DNA of 59,108 nucleotides from a bacterium. Lineage in GTDB: Bacteria; Actinomycetota; Acidimicrobiia; Acidimicrobiales; CATQHL01. Shown here piece by piece: positions 1 through 7,896 of the stretch. The position numbers were made by a program, and so were the translations under genes. Location of the stretch: positions 1 to 59,108 of the forward strand of contig JAPPDX010000076.1 of NCBI GenBank assembly GCA_028824415.1, written 5' to 3'. A model generated the notes under the pieces. That model saw only the letters and a list, made by a program, of their open reading frames with translations, was not told where the DNA came from and ran no database searches. Position 1 is the first letter of the stretch. Every line of letters starts with the position of its first letter.

Positions 1-500
1 GTGCAGGCCTCCTTGCCGACCGACTTGGTGAGGCCGATCACGGCGGCCTTGCTGGCCGAGTAGGCCACCATGTTCGGGTTGCCCTCCTTGCCGGCGATGC
101 TGGCGACGTTAACGATGCGGCCCCAGCCCCGCGCCCGCATGCCGCCCATCGTGGCCTTGATGGTGTTGAAGGTTCCGGTGAGGTTCACCGCCAGAGTCTT
201 CTCCCAGCCCTCCAGCGGCACCTCCCAGATGGGCAACTGCGGGCCGATGATGCCGGCGCAGTTCACGACCACGTCCACCTGGCCGATCTCGGCCACCGCG
301 GCCTGGACCGCGGCGAAATCGGTGACGTCGAGGGTGTGGACACTGGCCACGTCGTCGGCGACTTGCTCAAGCAGATCGGTCTGCAGATCGGCCGCGGCAA
401 CGCGCTGCCCCTCCTCGGCCAGACGTATGGCGCAGGCCCGGCCGATGCCGCTGGCGGCGCCGGTCACGAGCGCGGTCCGTTGGTCGAGATGCCTGGACAT
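1..500 (-). CDS. SDR-family NAD(P)-dependent oxidoreductase (3' end outside window)
   Basis: Reading back from ATG at 500 gives a classical short-chain dehydrogenase: TGAASGIG cofactor loop near residue 14, a VNCAGI motif near residue 85, the catalytic Ser region VASIAG and YSASK (Tyr-x-x-x-Lys) near residues 145-149. The frame is open to base 1, so roughly the last third is missing. A GGAGAG ribosome-binding site lies just before the start. It follows the RraA-like gene by 41 bp on the same strand and is probably co-transcribed with it. The fold and oxidoreductase class are clear from motifs; the substrate, probably a sugar or small alcohol, cannot be read. Confidence 0.9.
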   Translation of the reverse strand, partial: MSRHLDQRTALVTGAASGIGRACAIRLAEEGQRVAAADLQTDLLEQVADDVASVHTLDVTDFAAVQAAVAEIGQVDVVVNCAGIIGPQLPIWEVPLEGWEKTLAVNLTGTFNTIKATMGGMRARGWGRIVNVASIAGKEGNPNMVAYSASKAAVIGLTKSVGKEAC

Positions 501-541
501 GTTTCGCTCTCCTTGTCTGCTGTGATCCCGGGAACCGGCGC

Positions 542-1216
542 TCAGAGGACGCCGAATCGCTTGAAGGCCTCACCGGGGGGCATACCCTCACGCACCGCCC
601 GGCGGAACTGGCTCTCGTCGGATGTCTTCGCAACAGCCGCACCCACGACCTCGTCGATGAGGGCCTGCGGCACGATGACGACCCCGTCGTCGTCGCCCAC
701 GACGAGGTCCCCGGGAGCCACGGTCACCCCGTCCACGTCGACGGTCACGTTGTGGGCCACCACCTCTCCCCTGCCGTTGATGTCGCGAGGATCGGCCCCC
801 CGGCACAGCACCGGGAAACCGAGGCTGCGGATCATGTCGCGATCCCGGACGTAACCGTCGACCAGCGCCCCGAGGGCCCCTGACGCCATGCAGGCCGTCG
901 AGAGCAGTTCGCCCCACAGCGCCGCTCCCCGGAACCCGCCGGTCGCACCGACCCACACCTCGCCCGGACCGATGGCGTCGAGAGCCGCCAGCAGTCCCAC
1001 GTAGGGAACCTCCGGGATCTCCTCGGCGACCTCGAGCCGCGTGGGGAAGGCGTAGCCGATCACCACCTGGTCGACCACGAGCGGGGCGTAGCCCGGAGCC
1101 AGTGACTGGTGCCGGGATCCGACACCGTCGAGGGCGTCTGAGACGAGGGACGAGCCGATCCGGTCGCGCAGATCCGCGAGCTGGGCGGAGGTGAATCTCT
1201 CGTGAACAGAAGCCAT
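542..1216 (-). CDS. RraA-like / HMG aldolase-family protein
   Basis: A 224-residue protein of the RraA fold, the usual length for this family, which includes 4-hydroxy-4-methyl-2-oxoglutarate aldolase/oxaloacetate decarboxylase as well as the RNase E inhibitor. The family signature is visible as GELLSTACMASGALG followed by DGYVRD, where Arg and Asp are the substrate- and metal-binding residues of the aldolase branch. The N-terminal SSLVSDALDG segment also matches the family. The ATG at 1216 is preceded by GGAGAG. It leads a two-gene unit with the SDR, which favours a catabolic aldolase or decarboxylase role over RNase regulation; the exact substrate is inferred only. Confidence 0.85.
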   Translation of the reverse strand: MASVHERFTSAQLADLRDRIGSSLVSDALDGVGSRHQSLAPGYAPLVVDQVVIGYAFPTRLEVAEEIPEVPYVGLLAALDAIGPGEVWVGATGGFRGAALWGELLSTACMASGALGALVDGYVRDRDMIRSLGFPVLCRGADPRDINGRGEVVAHNVTVDVDGVTVAPGDLVVGDDDGVVIVPQALIDEVVGAAVAKTSDESQFRRAVREGMPPGEAFKRFGVL

Positions 1217-1373
1217 GTCTCTCCGGATTCCCCGGGCTTCCCTGTGCGCCGCCCAGGTTGGGTTCGTCCGATCACCGCGCCCGCAAATGCTACCGAGAGC
1301 CGGGTCGGGCGTGTCAGGTGTCCTGGCCGCGCAGCGGAAGGCCGCCGCAGCCGAAGAGCCCGCGAGTGCGGTC

Positions 1374-1379
1374 TAGCCT
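1374..1379 (+). promoter_or_regulatory. -10 element TAGCCT, likely leaderless start
   Basis: TAGCCT lies 6 nt before the ATG at 1386, so transcription would begin at or next to the start codon; no Shine-Dalgarno sequence is present. The same arrangement recurs across the window. Confidence 0.5.
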
Positions 1380-1385
1380 CCGGCT

Positions 1386-2336
1386 ATGGCTCCTCGAAAG
1401 ATCATCATCGACACCGACCCCGGCCAGGACGACGCCCTCGCCATCCTGCTGGCACTCGGCTCCCCCGAGCTGGAGGTTCTCGGAATCACCTGCGTGGCGG
1501 GCAACGTGCCGCTGCCCCTGACGGTGCGCAACGCCCGACTGGTGTGCGAGCTGGCGGGACGGCACGACATGAAGATCTTCGCCGGCTGCGAGCGGCCGAT
1601 GGTGCGCGACCTCGTGACCGCCGAGATCGTGCACGGCGAGACCGGCCTCGACGGCCCCGACTGGGACGAGCCCACCATGCCGGTGCAGGACATGCACGCC
1701 GTGGACTGGCTCACCGAAGTGCTCATGGAGGCCGAGGATGGAGAGATCACGCTCTGCCCCGTGGGGCCGATCACCAACGTGGCCATGGCGATGGTGCGCG
1801 AGCCCCGCATAATCCCCAAGATCCGGGAGATCGTCACAATGGGGGGCGCCTACTTCGTCGGCGGCAACACGACGCCCGCCGCCGAGTTCAACGTCTACGT
1901 GGATCCCCACGCCGCAGCCGTGATGTACCGCAGCGGGGTTCCGATCGTGACCATGCCGCTGGACGTGACGCACAAGGCGCTGATGAGTCCCGAGTGGATC
2001 GAGTCCGTGCGCACCCTCGGCAGCGAAGTCGGCCGCAACGCCGCCGCCATGATGTCGTTCTACGGGCGCTACGACATGAAGCGCTACGGCGAGCGGGGCG
2101 GCCCGTTGCACGACCCCGCCACTATCGCCTACCTGCTGCAGCCCGAGATGTACGGCGGTAAGGACGTCTTCGTGGAGGTCGAGACCCACTCCGAGCTCAC
2201 GATGGGCATGACGGTCGTGGACTACTGGCATCGCCTGGAGAGAGAGCCGAACTGCCTCTGGGTCAACGAGGTGGACAGCGACGGCTTCTACGAGCTGATC
2301 CGCCGGCGACTGATGAATCTGCCGGCGGCGAGCTAG
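1386..2336 (+). CDS. Inosine-uridine preferring nucleoside hydrolase family protein
   Basis: A 316-residue protein beginning with the calcium-binding signature DTDPGQDDALA (residues 9-19), diagnostic of IUNH nucleoside hydrolases that cleave the N-glycosidic bond of ribonucleosides. The family segments CPVGPITNVAMA (about residue 125), MGGAY and AEFNVYVDPHAA (about residue 165) follow in order, and the C-terminal DPAT segment contributes the last metal ligand. Length is typical and there is no signal peptide, so it is cytoplasmic. It stands alone, diverging from the RraA-SDR pair across 169 bp, with a leaderless-type promoter. Purine versus pyrimidine preference cannot be decided. Confidence 0.92.
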   Translation: MAPRKIIIDTDPGQDDALAILLALGSPELEVLGITCVAGNVPLPLTVRNARLVCELAGRHDMKIFAGCERPMVRDLVTAEIVHGETGLDGPDWDEPTMPVQDMHAVDWLTEVLMEAEDGEITLCPVGPITNVAMAMVREPRIIPKIREIVTMGGAYFVGGNTTPAAEFNVYVDPHAAAVMYRSGVPIVTMPLDVTHKALMSPEWIESVRTLGSEVGRNAAAMMSFYGRYDMKRYGERGGPLHDPATIAYLLQPEMYGGKDVFVEVETHSELTMGMTVVDYWHRLEREPNCLWVNEVDSDGFYELIRRRLMNLPAAS

Positions 2337-2403
2337 CCGGCCGGTCCACCTACCCACTCACCGCGCCACGGCTACCATCGCTCAGCGACCGGGAGGGAGG
2401 GCC

Positions 2404-2718
2404 ATGATCGTCGAGCAGCGGGACTACCACATCTACACCGGGAAGCTGAGAGAGGTCCTGCGGCTCTACGAGACCGAGGGGATCATCATCCAGAAGGAGG
2501 TCCTCGGGAACCTCATCGGCTGGTTCACCACCGAGATCGGTGCCCTCTCGTCCATCTGCGCCATGTGGGGGTACGAGAACTTCGCCGACCGGGAGCAACG
2601 GCGGGCGGCGCTGGCCGCCGACGAGCGCTGGCAGGCCTTCCTGCCGAAGCTCCACCCGCTGGTGCACACCCAGCACAATCGGATCCTGGTACCGACCGCA
2701 TTCTCCCCGATCCAATGA
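2404..2718 (+). CDS. NIPSNAP-family protein
   Basis: A 104-residue alpha+beta-barrel protein resembling NIPSNAP (dimeric ferredoxin-like) domains: EQRDYHIYTGK at the N-terminus, the GWFTTEIG strand and WGYENFADREQRR in the middle. Such proteins often sit with catabolic enzymes in bacteria, but their chemistry is poorly known. A strong GGGAGGGAGGG ribosome-binding site precedes ATG 2404, and a TACCAT at 2373 may be its -10. The stop overlaps a possible upstream start (2715) of the next SDR gene, so it leads the forward operon that runs to 5868. Confidence 0.8.
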   Translation: MIVEQRDYHIYTGKLREVLRLYETEGIIIQKEVLGNLIGWFTTEIGALSSICAMWGYENFADREQRRAALAADERWQAFLPKLHPLVHTQHNRILVPTAFSPIQ

Positions 2719-2738
2719 GCGCCTCGGAGGGCAGTGAC

Positions 2739-3521
2739 ATGTCCGAACTCGTGACGCCCAGCAACGAGGACTTCTCGCTCGCCGGCCAGACAGCCATCGT
2801 GACCGGCGGCGCCAAGGGCATCGGCCAGGCCATCGCCGACGGATTGGCCCGCGCCGGCGCCCGTCTGGTGATCGCCGACCTGGCCGGGGCGGAGGAGGCC
2901 GCCACCAGATACCCCGACGGCATCGGGGTCACGGCGGACGTGTCGGACCCCGGCGACATCGACGCCATGGTGGACACCGCCGTCGAGGCCACCGGGCGCG
3001 TCGACGTCCTGGTGAACAACGCCGGCATGTTCACGTCCATCCCGATGCGGTCGTTCGACGAGATCCCCGTCGAGGAGTGGCGGGCCGTGAATGAGATCAA
3101 CGTCATCGGCACGTTCCTGGGCTGCCGGGCCGTGGTTCCGCACATGCGCCGCCAGGGCGGCGGGCGCATCCTGAACCTCACCTCCGGAACGATCTTCCGC
3201 GGCGTGCCGCTCCTGTTGCACTACGTGGCCAGCAAGGGAGCGGTGCTGGCACTGACGCGGGCGCTGGCCCGCGAGCTGGGCGACGACAACATTCTCGTGA
3301 ACTCGGTGGCTCCCGGCTTCACGATCTCCGACGGCGTGAAGGAGAACCCCGCCGGCGTGGACTTCGAGCACGTCAGCGCCATCTCGATCGCCGCCCGCAC
3401 GCTCAAGCGCGACCTGTTCCCGGAGGACCTGGTGGCCGCCGCGGTGTTCCTTTGCGGACCGGGCGCGGCGTTCGTGACCGGCCAGACCATCGTGATCGAC
3501 GGCGGCCAGTACTTCCACTAG
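2739..3521 (+). CDS. SDR-family NAD(P)-dependent oxidoreductase
   Basis: A 260-residue classical SDR: TGGAKGIG cofactor loop near residue 23, VNNAGM, LTSGT (catalytic Ser region), YVASK and a C-terminal GQTIVIDGGQY segment typical of the family. I chose ATG 2739 because GGAGGG lies 8 nt upstream; an earlier in-frame ATG at 2715 overlaps the NIPSNAP stop (ATGA) and would add 8 residues. It probably oxidises or reduces a hydroxyl of the substrate handled by the neighbouring NIPSNAP, cupin and ThDP enzyme, but the substrate is unknown. Confidence 0.9.
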   Translation: MSELVTPSNEDFSLAGQTAIVTGGAKGIGQAIADGLARAGARLVIADLAGAEEAATRYPDGIGVTADVSDPGDIDAMVDTAVEATGRVDVLVNNAGMFTSIPMRSFDEIPVEEWRAVNEINVIGTFLGCRAVVPHMRRQGGGRILNLTSGTIFRGVPLLLHYVASKGAVLALTRALARELGDDNILVNSVAPGFTISDGVKENPAGVDFEHVSAISIAARTLKRDLFPEDLVAAAVFLCGPGAAFVTGQTIVIDGGQYFH

Positions 3522-3554
3522 CGCGCTGCCGAGTAGCACCGTGGACCCCATCCC

Positions 3555-3584
3555 CGTCATTCCGGCGGAGGCCGGAATCCAGTG
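3555..3584. repeat. Dispersed palindromic repeat, copy 1
   Basis: A perfect inverted repeat, ATTCCGGC-GGAG-GCCGGAAT at 3559-3578, flanked by CGTC and CCAG. It lies between the SDR and cupin genes. The same unit occurs near 10478, 19948 and 37215; translated, it gives the familiar VIPAxAGIQ-type peptide of REP-like elements. Confidence 0.8.
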
Positions 3585-3649
3585 TCCTGCGATCTGGTTC
3601 GCACCCCCGGGCGACTGCCCGGCAATCACCTAGCCAAGGCTCATTCCCG

Positions 3650-4198
3650 ATGCACATTCTGCTCGCCCTGCACGAACATCCGGTGGGCGTTACCTCCGAG
3701 CCGGGCAACCGGGTCGTGTATGACCTGGTCGCCGACGCGGCGACCTTCGGGGCCGCCTCGGTGGCCGGTCCGGCGCTGAGCTGGGAGTTGCTTACCGGCG
3801 CCGCCGAGGCAGCGGGCGCCGCCCTCGCCGCCCGCGTCGACCTGGACGACTCGCAGCCGTGGGTCATGCGTTGTGACCGGGTGGACTTCCCGCCCGGCGC
3901 GGTGGCCTACCGGCACGTCCACCCCGGCCCCGGCATCCGCCGGCTGCTGTTCGGCGAGTTGACGATCACGACCGGCGGCGCCACCACCACCTACCGGACC
4001 GGCGGCGCCTGGTTCGAGAGCGGCCCCGAGCCGGTGTACGCCGAGTCCTCGGCTGCCGGGGAGACCGCTTTCGTCCGGGTGCTGCTGCTGCCGGCGGAAT
4101 GGGCAGGCAAGCGCACCATCCGCTACACCGACCCCACCGACGCCGACCGGCCCGCCCGGCAGCGGGCCCGGGTGTTCGGTGAGGAGCCGCTGTCGTGA
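3650..4198 (+). CDS. Cupin-fold protein
   Basis: A 182-residue protein with a small beta-barrel: FPPGAVAYRHVHPGPGIRRLL (about residues 82-102) carries the histidines of cupin motif 1, and YRTGGAWFESGPEPVYAES resembles motif 2. The N-terminal third has no recognisable domain. ATG 3650 has only a weak upstream AAGG, so the start is uncertain. Its TGA overlaps the GTG of the ThDP enzyme (GTGA), implying translational coupling. It may bind a metal and a carboxylate substrate or act as a sensor for the pathway; no enzymatic role can be assigned. Confidence 0.75.
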   Translation: MHILLALHEHPVGVTSEPGNRVVYDLVADAATFGAASVAGPALSWELLTGAAEAAGAALAARVDLDDSQPWVMRCDRVDFPPGAVAYRHVHPGPGIRRLLFGELTITTGGATTTYRTGGAWFESGPEPVYAESSAAGETAFVRVLLLPAEWAGKRTIRYTDPTDADRPARQRARVFGEEPLS

Positions 4199-5868
4199 CG
4201 GCGCCGGTGCGCCACGGGGGGCGCGTGCTGGTCGACCAGCTCCGGCGCCACGAAGTGAACACCGTCTTCACGGTGCCCGGTGAGAGCTTCCTGGCCGTCC
4301 TCGACGCCCTGCACGACGAGCCGGCGATCCGCACCGTGGTGTGCCGCCACGAGTCCGGGGCCGGGATCATGGCTGAGGCTCAGGCCCGGCTGCGAGGCGA
4401 CCTGGGTGTGGCGTTCGTGACCCGGGGACCGGGAGCCACGCACGCTTCGATCGCGGTGCATAACGCCTCCATGAGCGGCGCCGCGCTGCTGCTGTTCATC
4501 GGCCAGATCCCCACTGGGCACCGGGGGCGCCGTGCCTTCCAGGAGGTGGACTTCGAGGCGTTCTTCGCCCCGCTGGCGAAGTGGGCGGTGGAGGTGGATC
4601 GCCCCGAGCGGCTGAGCGAGACCGTCACCGAGGCCGCCCGGGTGGCGCGGGAGGGCCGACCCGGACCCGTCGTGGTGTCGCTCCCGGAGGATGTGCTGGC
4701 CGCAGAGGTGTCGGTGCCCGACGCGCCCGTGGCGCCGCCACCGCAGCGGCCGTCACCGTCCGCCGGGGAGTTGGCGGAGTTGCGATCCCTGCTCCAGACC
4801 TCCAGCCGGCCACTGGTGATGGTGGGCGGCGGCACCTGGAGCGTGGTCACCGGCGACGCTTTCGCCGCCTGGGCCGAGCGCAACCGGCTGCCGGTCGCCC
4901 CGACCTTCCGTCGCCAGGACTACATCGATAACGACTCGCCCAGTTACGTGGGCTATGCCGGCGTCGGCACCACGCCGGCGCTCGCGAAGCGGATTCGCGA
5001 GGCGGACCTGATCGTGGCCATCGGGACCCGGATCGGCGACACCGCCACCGGTGGCTACACGCTGCTGGAACCGCCGGTTCCCCGCCAGACGCTCGTGCAC
5101 ATCCATCCCGATCCGGCCGAGTTGGGAAGCGTCTACCGGCCCCATCTGGCCATCTGTGCCGGCGCCCCCGAGACGGTCGCGGCGCTCGCGGCCCTGGACG
5201 ACCTGGAGGCAGCGCCGTGGCAGGACTGGACGGCGTCGGCCCGCGCCGACCACGGGGAGTCACTGCGCCGCCGGCCGGCCCCGGGCCCGGTCGACTTCGG
5301 TGAGGTGGTCGCCCACCTGGACCGGCACCTGCCCCCGGAGGCGATCCTCACCAACGGCGCCGGCAACTTCTCGCTGTGGCCGCAGCGCTACTACCGGTTC
5401 AAGCGGTACGGGACGCAGCTGGGATCCCAGAGCGGGGCAATGGGTTACGCCATCCCCGCAGCCGTGGCCGCCAAGCTGCACGCACCCGAGGCACCGGTCG
5501 TGGCCTTCTGTGGCGACGGCGACTTCCTCATGACCGCCCAGGAACTCGCCACCTCGGTGCAGTACGACGCGCCGATCATCGTCGTCGTGATCAACAACGG
5601 CATGTTCGCAACGATCCGGATGCACCAGGAGCGCACCTACCCCGGCCGCCCCAGCGGCTCGGACCTCGTCAACCCCGACTTCGCCGCCTACGCCCGGGCG
5701 TTCGGCGGCTTCGGAGCCATCATCGAACGCACCGAGGACTTCCCCGAGGCGTTCGAACAGGCACTGGCCTCCGGCGTGCCCGCAGTGCTGGAGCTACGGG
5801 TCGACCCCGAGGCCATCCTCCCCCACGCCACCCTCAGCGAGGTCCGCCAGGCGGCGCGAGCGTCATAG
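4195..5868 (+). CDS. Thiamine diphosphate-dependent enzyme (acetolactate synthase / benzoylformate decarboxylase type)
   Basis: A 557-residue protein with three domains in the usual order: N-terminal PYR domain with the catalytic Glu53 in CRHESGAG, a central domain with GGGTWS, and a C-terminal PP domain with the ThDP motif starting at GDGDF (G440) and ending in VINN. It belongs to the family that cleaves or joins 2-oxo acids. FAD-binding in acetolactate synthase cannot be confirmed. No small regulatory subunit or other branched-chain gene is nearby, so a catabolic lyase or decarboxylase acting with the adjacent SDR and cupin is more likely than valine biosynthesis. GTG start overlaps the cupin stop. 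Confidence 0.88.
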   Translation: MTAPVRHGGRVLVDQLRRHEVNTVFTVPGESFLAVLDALHDEPAIRTVVCRHESGAGIMAEAQARLRGDLGVAFVTRGPGATHASIAVHNASMSGAALLLFIGQIPTGHRGRRAFQEVDFEAFFAPLAKWAVEVDRPERLSETVTEAARVAREGRPGPVVVSLPEDVLAAEVSVPDAPVAPPPQRPSPSAGELAELRSLLQTSSRPLVMVGGGTWSVVTGDAFAAWAERNRLPVAPTFRRQDYIDNDSPSYVGYAGVGTTPALAKRIREADLIVAIGTRIGDTATGGYTLLEPPVPRQTLVHIHPDPAELGSVYRPHLAICAGAPETVAALAALDDLEAAPWQDWTASARADHGESLRRRPAPGPVDFGEVVAHLDRHLPPEAILTNGAGNFSLWPQRYYRFKRYGTQLGSQSGAMGYAIPAAVAAKLHAPEAPVVAFCGDGDFLMTAQELATSVQYDAPIIVVVINNGMFATIRMHQERTYPGRPSGSDLVNPDFAAYARAFGGFGAIIERTEDFPEAFEQALASGVPAVLELRVDPEAILPHATLSEVRQAARAS

Positions 5869-5889
5869 CACTGCGCCTCGGTCCGCGCG

Positions 5890-6027
5890 TCAGCCCGCTT
5901 CCCGCGCGGCGGTCTCGGCAAGATCGTCCAGCTGGGCCAGCAACTCGCGATCGCCGTCCACGCGGAGGGTGCGCAGCTCGTGGCTGGTGTAGAGGCCCTG
6001 AGACGGTTCCGGGACCCGGAACCTCAC
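5890..6027 (-). CDS. Small hypothetical ORF downstream of VapC
   Basis: A 45-codon frame starting with GTG just after the vapC stop, with a segment LYTSHELRTLRVDGD and an acidic helix-like end. Third-position GC is high, so it could be a real coding remnant or the tail of a decayed gene. No function is recognisable and no ribosome-binding site is evident. Confidence 0.25.
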   Translation of the reverse strand: MRFRVPEPSQGLYTSHELRTLRVDGDRELLAQLDDLAETAAREAG

Positions 6028-6030
6028 GGG

Positions 6031-6441
6031 TCAGCGGCGCATCTCGATGAACCCCGCCGCTGTGAAGTCGTTGTCGAACGCCAATACCTCGCGCAGGCGT
6101 CGTGCCCGCATCACCTCGAAGCTCGTCGCATCGACGAAGGAGTACTCCCGCTCGTCGCGACGGCGCAACCACGCCCATGCCCTGGATTCCTGCTCGGCGG
6201 TCACGGCGTGGAGCGCCAGGTTGCGAGACGACTCGAGCATGGCGACGCGATCCAGGAAACCGACGGCCGTACGGTGACTGTCCTTGCGGCGCAGGAACGT
6301 CCAGGTCTCGCCCAGGACCAGATTCGTCGTGAGAACCCGCTCGCCGGAGCCGATCCGGGCGAGCACCTCCAGGGCCTCAGGATGGCGGGCGTCATCGGGA
6401 AGGGCCCAGGCCACCCACCAACTCGTGTCGGCGAACTTCAT
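6031..6441 (-). CDS. PIN-domain toxin VapC-like ribonuclease
   Basis: A 136-residue PIN domain: Asp5 in MKFADTSWW, Glu near residue 45 in NLVLGETWTF, SFVDATSFEVM near residue 101 and a C-terminal FDNDF, together the acidic metal site of VapC RNases. Length is typical. Its ATG overlaps the stop of the upstream antitoxin gene (ATGA), the standard coupling of a toxin-antitoxin operon. It should be inactive while bound by the RHH protein; the RNA target is unknown. Confidence 0.9.
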   Translation of the reverse strand: MKFADTSWWVAWALPDDARHPEALEVLARIGSGERVLTTNLVLGETWTFLRRKDSHRTAVGFLDRVAMLESSRNLALHAVTAEQESRAWAWLRRRDEREYSFVDATSFEVMRARRLREVLAFDNDFTAAGFIEMRR

Positions 6442-6668
6442 GACCCGTAGACGACCGTGTCGATCTCGCCCGGCTCCACACTGATTCCCTCGCTCCCGAA
6501 CCCGGCAAGGTCGCTCCAGGGACCGATACTCGTATCGAGTCGCTCGGTGGGCAGGACAGCCGCCAAGCCCCGCCGGATCAGTTCGGACTTGGAAATCCCG
6601 AGCCGTCGCGCCTCGGCCGCGGCCTCCGCGTCCAACTCCTCAGGGATCGTGATCGTCACCGCCTTCAT
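6438..6668 (-). CDS. Ribbon-helix-helix antitoxin (VapB/CopG type)
   Basis: A 76-residue protein from ATG 6668: the N-terminal strand MKAVTITIPEELD followed by helices ending in SKSELIRRGL is a ribbon-helix-helix DNA-binding fold. The acidic C-terminal half (DLAGFGSEGISVEPGEID) would wrap the toxin. An upstream in-frame ATG at 6695 would add nine residues, but the RHH strand normally starts at the chosen Met. It overlaps vapC by 4 bp and probably autorepresses from the AT-rich region upstream. Confidence 0.88.
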   Translation of the reverse strand: MKAVTITIPEELDAEAAAEARRLGISKSELIRRGLAAVLPTERLDTSIGPWSDLAGFGSEGISVEPGEIDTVVYGS

Positions 6669-7077
6669 GGCACGAGTATACATATTATGCGTCATGTTAA
6701 CTACATAGTCTGTGCGCCACTCTCAGCGAGATCCGCCGGCAAGCGCGAGCAAGCCGGCAGCCATCTCCGATCCGAGCCAGGCGACCGGTAGCGATCCCCC
6801 GACAGGCTCCCAACTGCATGGCGAGACCCGGTGGCATACCCGACTCAAGACGATATCTTAGTATATCTCCATCATATTCCAGTGTCTTCACTGCTGATAT
6901 GAGCCCGAAACGGCCGAGTCGCCGCAGACCTGGGGCGGACACGGCGGTAGAGCCCCCAAGTCGTCCGCTACAGAAGGCCCGCGACCTCATGGACCGTACT
7001 GATGAGCGCGATCGGTGGCGACGATGGGTCTTCCCGGATCCGACCCACATATGTCTCACCGGTGATACAATCTGGAG
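6669..7077. other. AT-rich intergenic region between divergent toxin-antitoxin operons
   Basis: About 410 bp with no convincing gene. It has AT-rich patches unlike the rest of the window: around 6672-6712 (a TATACT-like -10 on the reverse strand, toward the RHH antitoxin) and around 6850-6885, where GATAT-N6-ATATC (6852-6867) forms a small inverted repeat. These are plausible operators for the two autoregulating antitoxins. Confidence 0.5.
7066..7071 (+). promoter_or_regulatory. -10 element TACAAT upstream of the Phd-like antitoxin
   Basis: GATACAAT ends 6 nt before ATG 7078, the same leaderless spacing seen at other genes here; the GGAG directly touching the start codon is too close to act as a normal ribosome-binding site. 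Confidence 0.5.
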
Positions 7078-7314
7078 ATGGCAGAGGTGACGATCCGCGA
7101 ACTGCGCAACAACGGCGGCGTCGTGATCGACCGTGTGCTCGGTGGCGAACAGCTCACGGTCACTCGATCCGGGCGCCCGGTCGCTGAACTCCGCCCCCTG
7201 ACGCGCCGAGCACCCGACCCGGCGACCCTGCTGGATCGATGGCGACACGTTCCCCACGTCGACCCCGATGCGCTCAGGCAGGACATCGACCGGGTCATTG
7301 ACCCGCGCCTGTGA
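7078..7314 (+). CDS. Phd/YefM-family antitoxin
   Basis: A 78-residue protein with the Phd/YefM N-terminal domain: VTIRELRNNGGVVIDRVLGGEQLTVTRSGRPVAEL, where the RELR-N helix and the TRSGRPVA turn are the family hallmarks. The C-terminal tail, rich in Arg and Asp, should bind the PIN toxin. Its TGA overlaps the GTG of the following vapC (GTGA). Confidence 0.9.
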   Translation: MAEVTIRELRNNGGVVIDRVLGGEQLTVTRSGRPVAELRPLTRRAPDPATLLDRWRHVPHVDPDALRQDIDRVIDPRL

Positions 7315-7736
7315 GCACGACCTCGGCGACGGGTGGCGTTCTCGACACCAACGTCGTGATCCTGCTGCCGCAGATCACCGACCCCGCCGTGTTGCCAGCG
7401 GAACCGGCGGTCACGGCGATCACGCTGGCCGAACTCTCCGTGGGACCGCTCGTGGCAAACACCGACGCCGAGAGGGTCAACCGTCAGACCCAACTCCAGC
7501 AGGCCGAGTCCGACTTTGATCCGATCCCGTTCGACGCCGCCGCCGCCAGAGCGTTCGGCAGAGTCGCCGCCGACCTTCGCGGGGCGGGCCGGAAGGCGAC
7601 CGCCCGCGCCTACGACGCTCTCATAGCGGCCACTGCCATCGCCAACGGACTCCCCCTTTACACCACCAACCCCGAGGACTACGTCGCGATCGCGGAACTC
7701 GAACTGGTACCGGTCCCCCACCCCGACACGCCCTAG
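7311..7736 (+). CDS. PIN-domain toxin VapC-like ribonuclease
   Basis: A 141-residue PIN domain: GVLDTNVVILL gives the first Asp (residue 12), ITLAELSVGP the Glu, RAYDALIAATAIANG the third acidic position, and YTTNPEDY the last. The sequence is quite different from the VapC at 6031, so this is not a duplicate. The GTG start overlaps its Phd-type antitoxin by 4 bp, forming a complete module read in the opposite direction from the other pair. Confidence 0.9.
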   Translation: MSTTSATGGVLDTNVVILLPQITDPAVLPAEPAVTAITLAELSVGPLVANTDAERVNRQTQLQQAESDFDPIPFDAAAARAFGRVAADLRGAGRKATARAYDALIAATAIANGLPLYTTNPEDYVAIAELELVPVPHPDTP

Positions 7737-7896
7737 CGGCTCGGCGCGGTTGACGCTCTCTTCGTCCACAAGACCTGAATGCCGAGTGCCCGACGTTCTG
7801 CCCGAGTCGTACCCGGACACCTATCACCGCGATACCTCGTGGGGCCAATTGCTCGCACTCGAAGCCACGCAGGCGACGGCCAGTAGTGCCGCGGGG

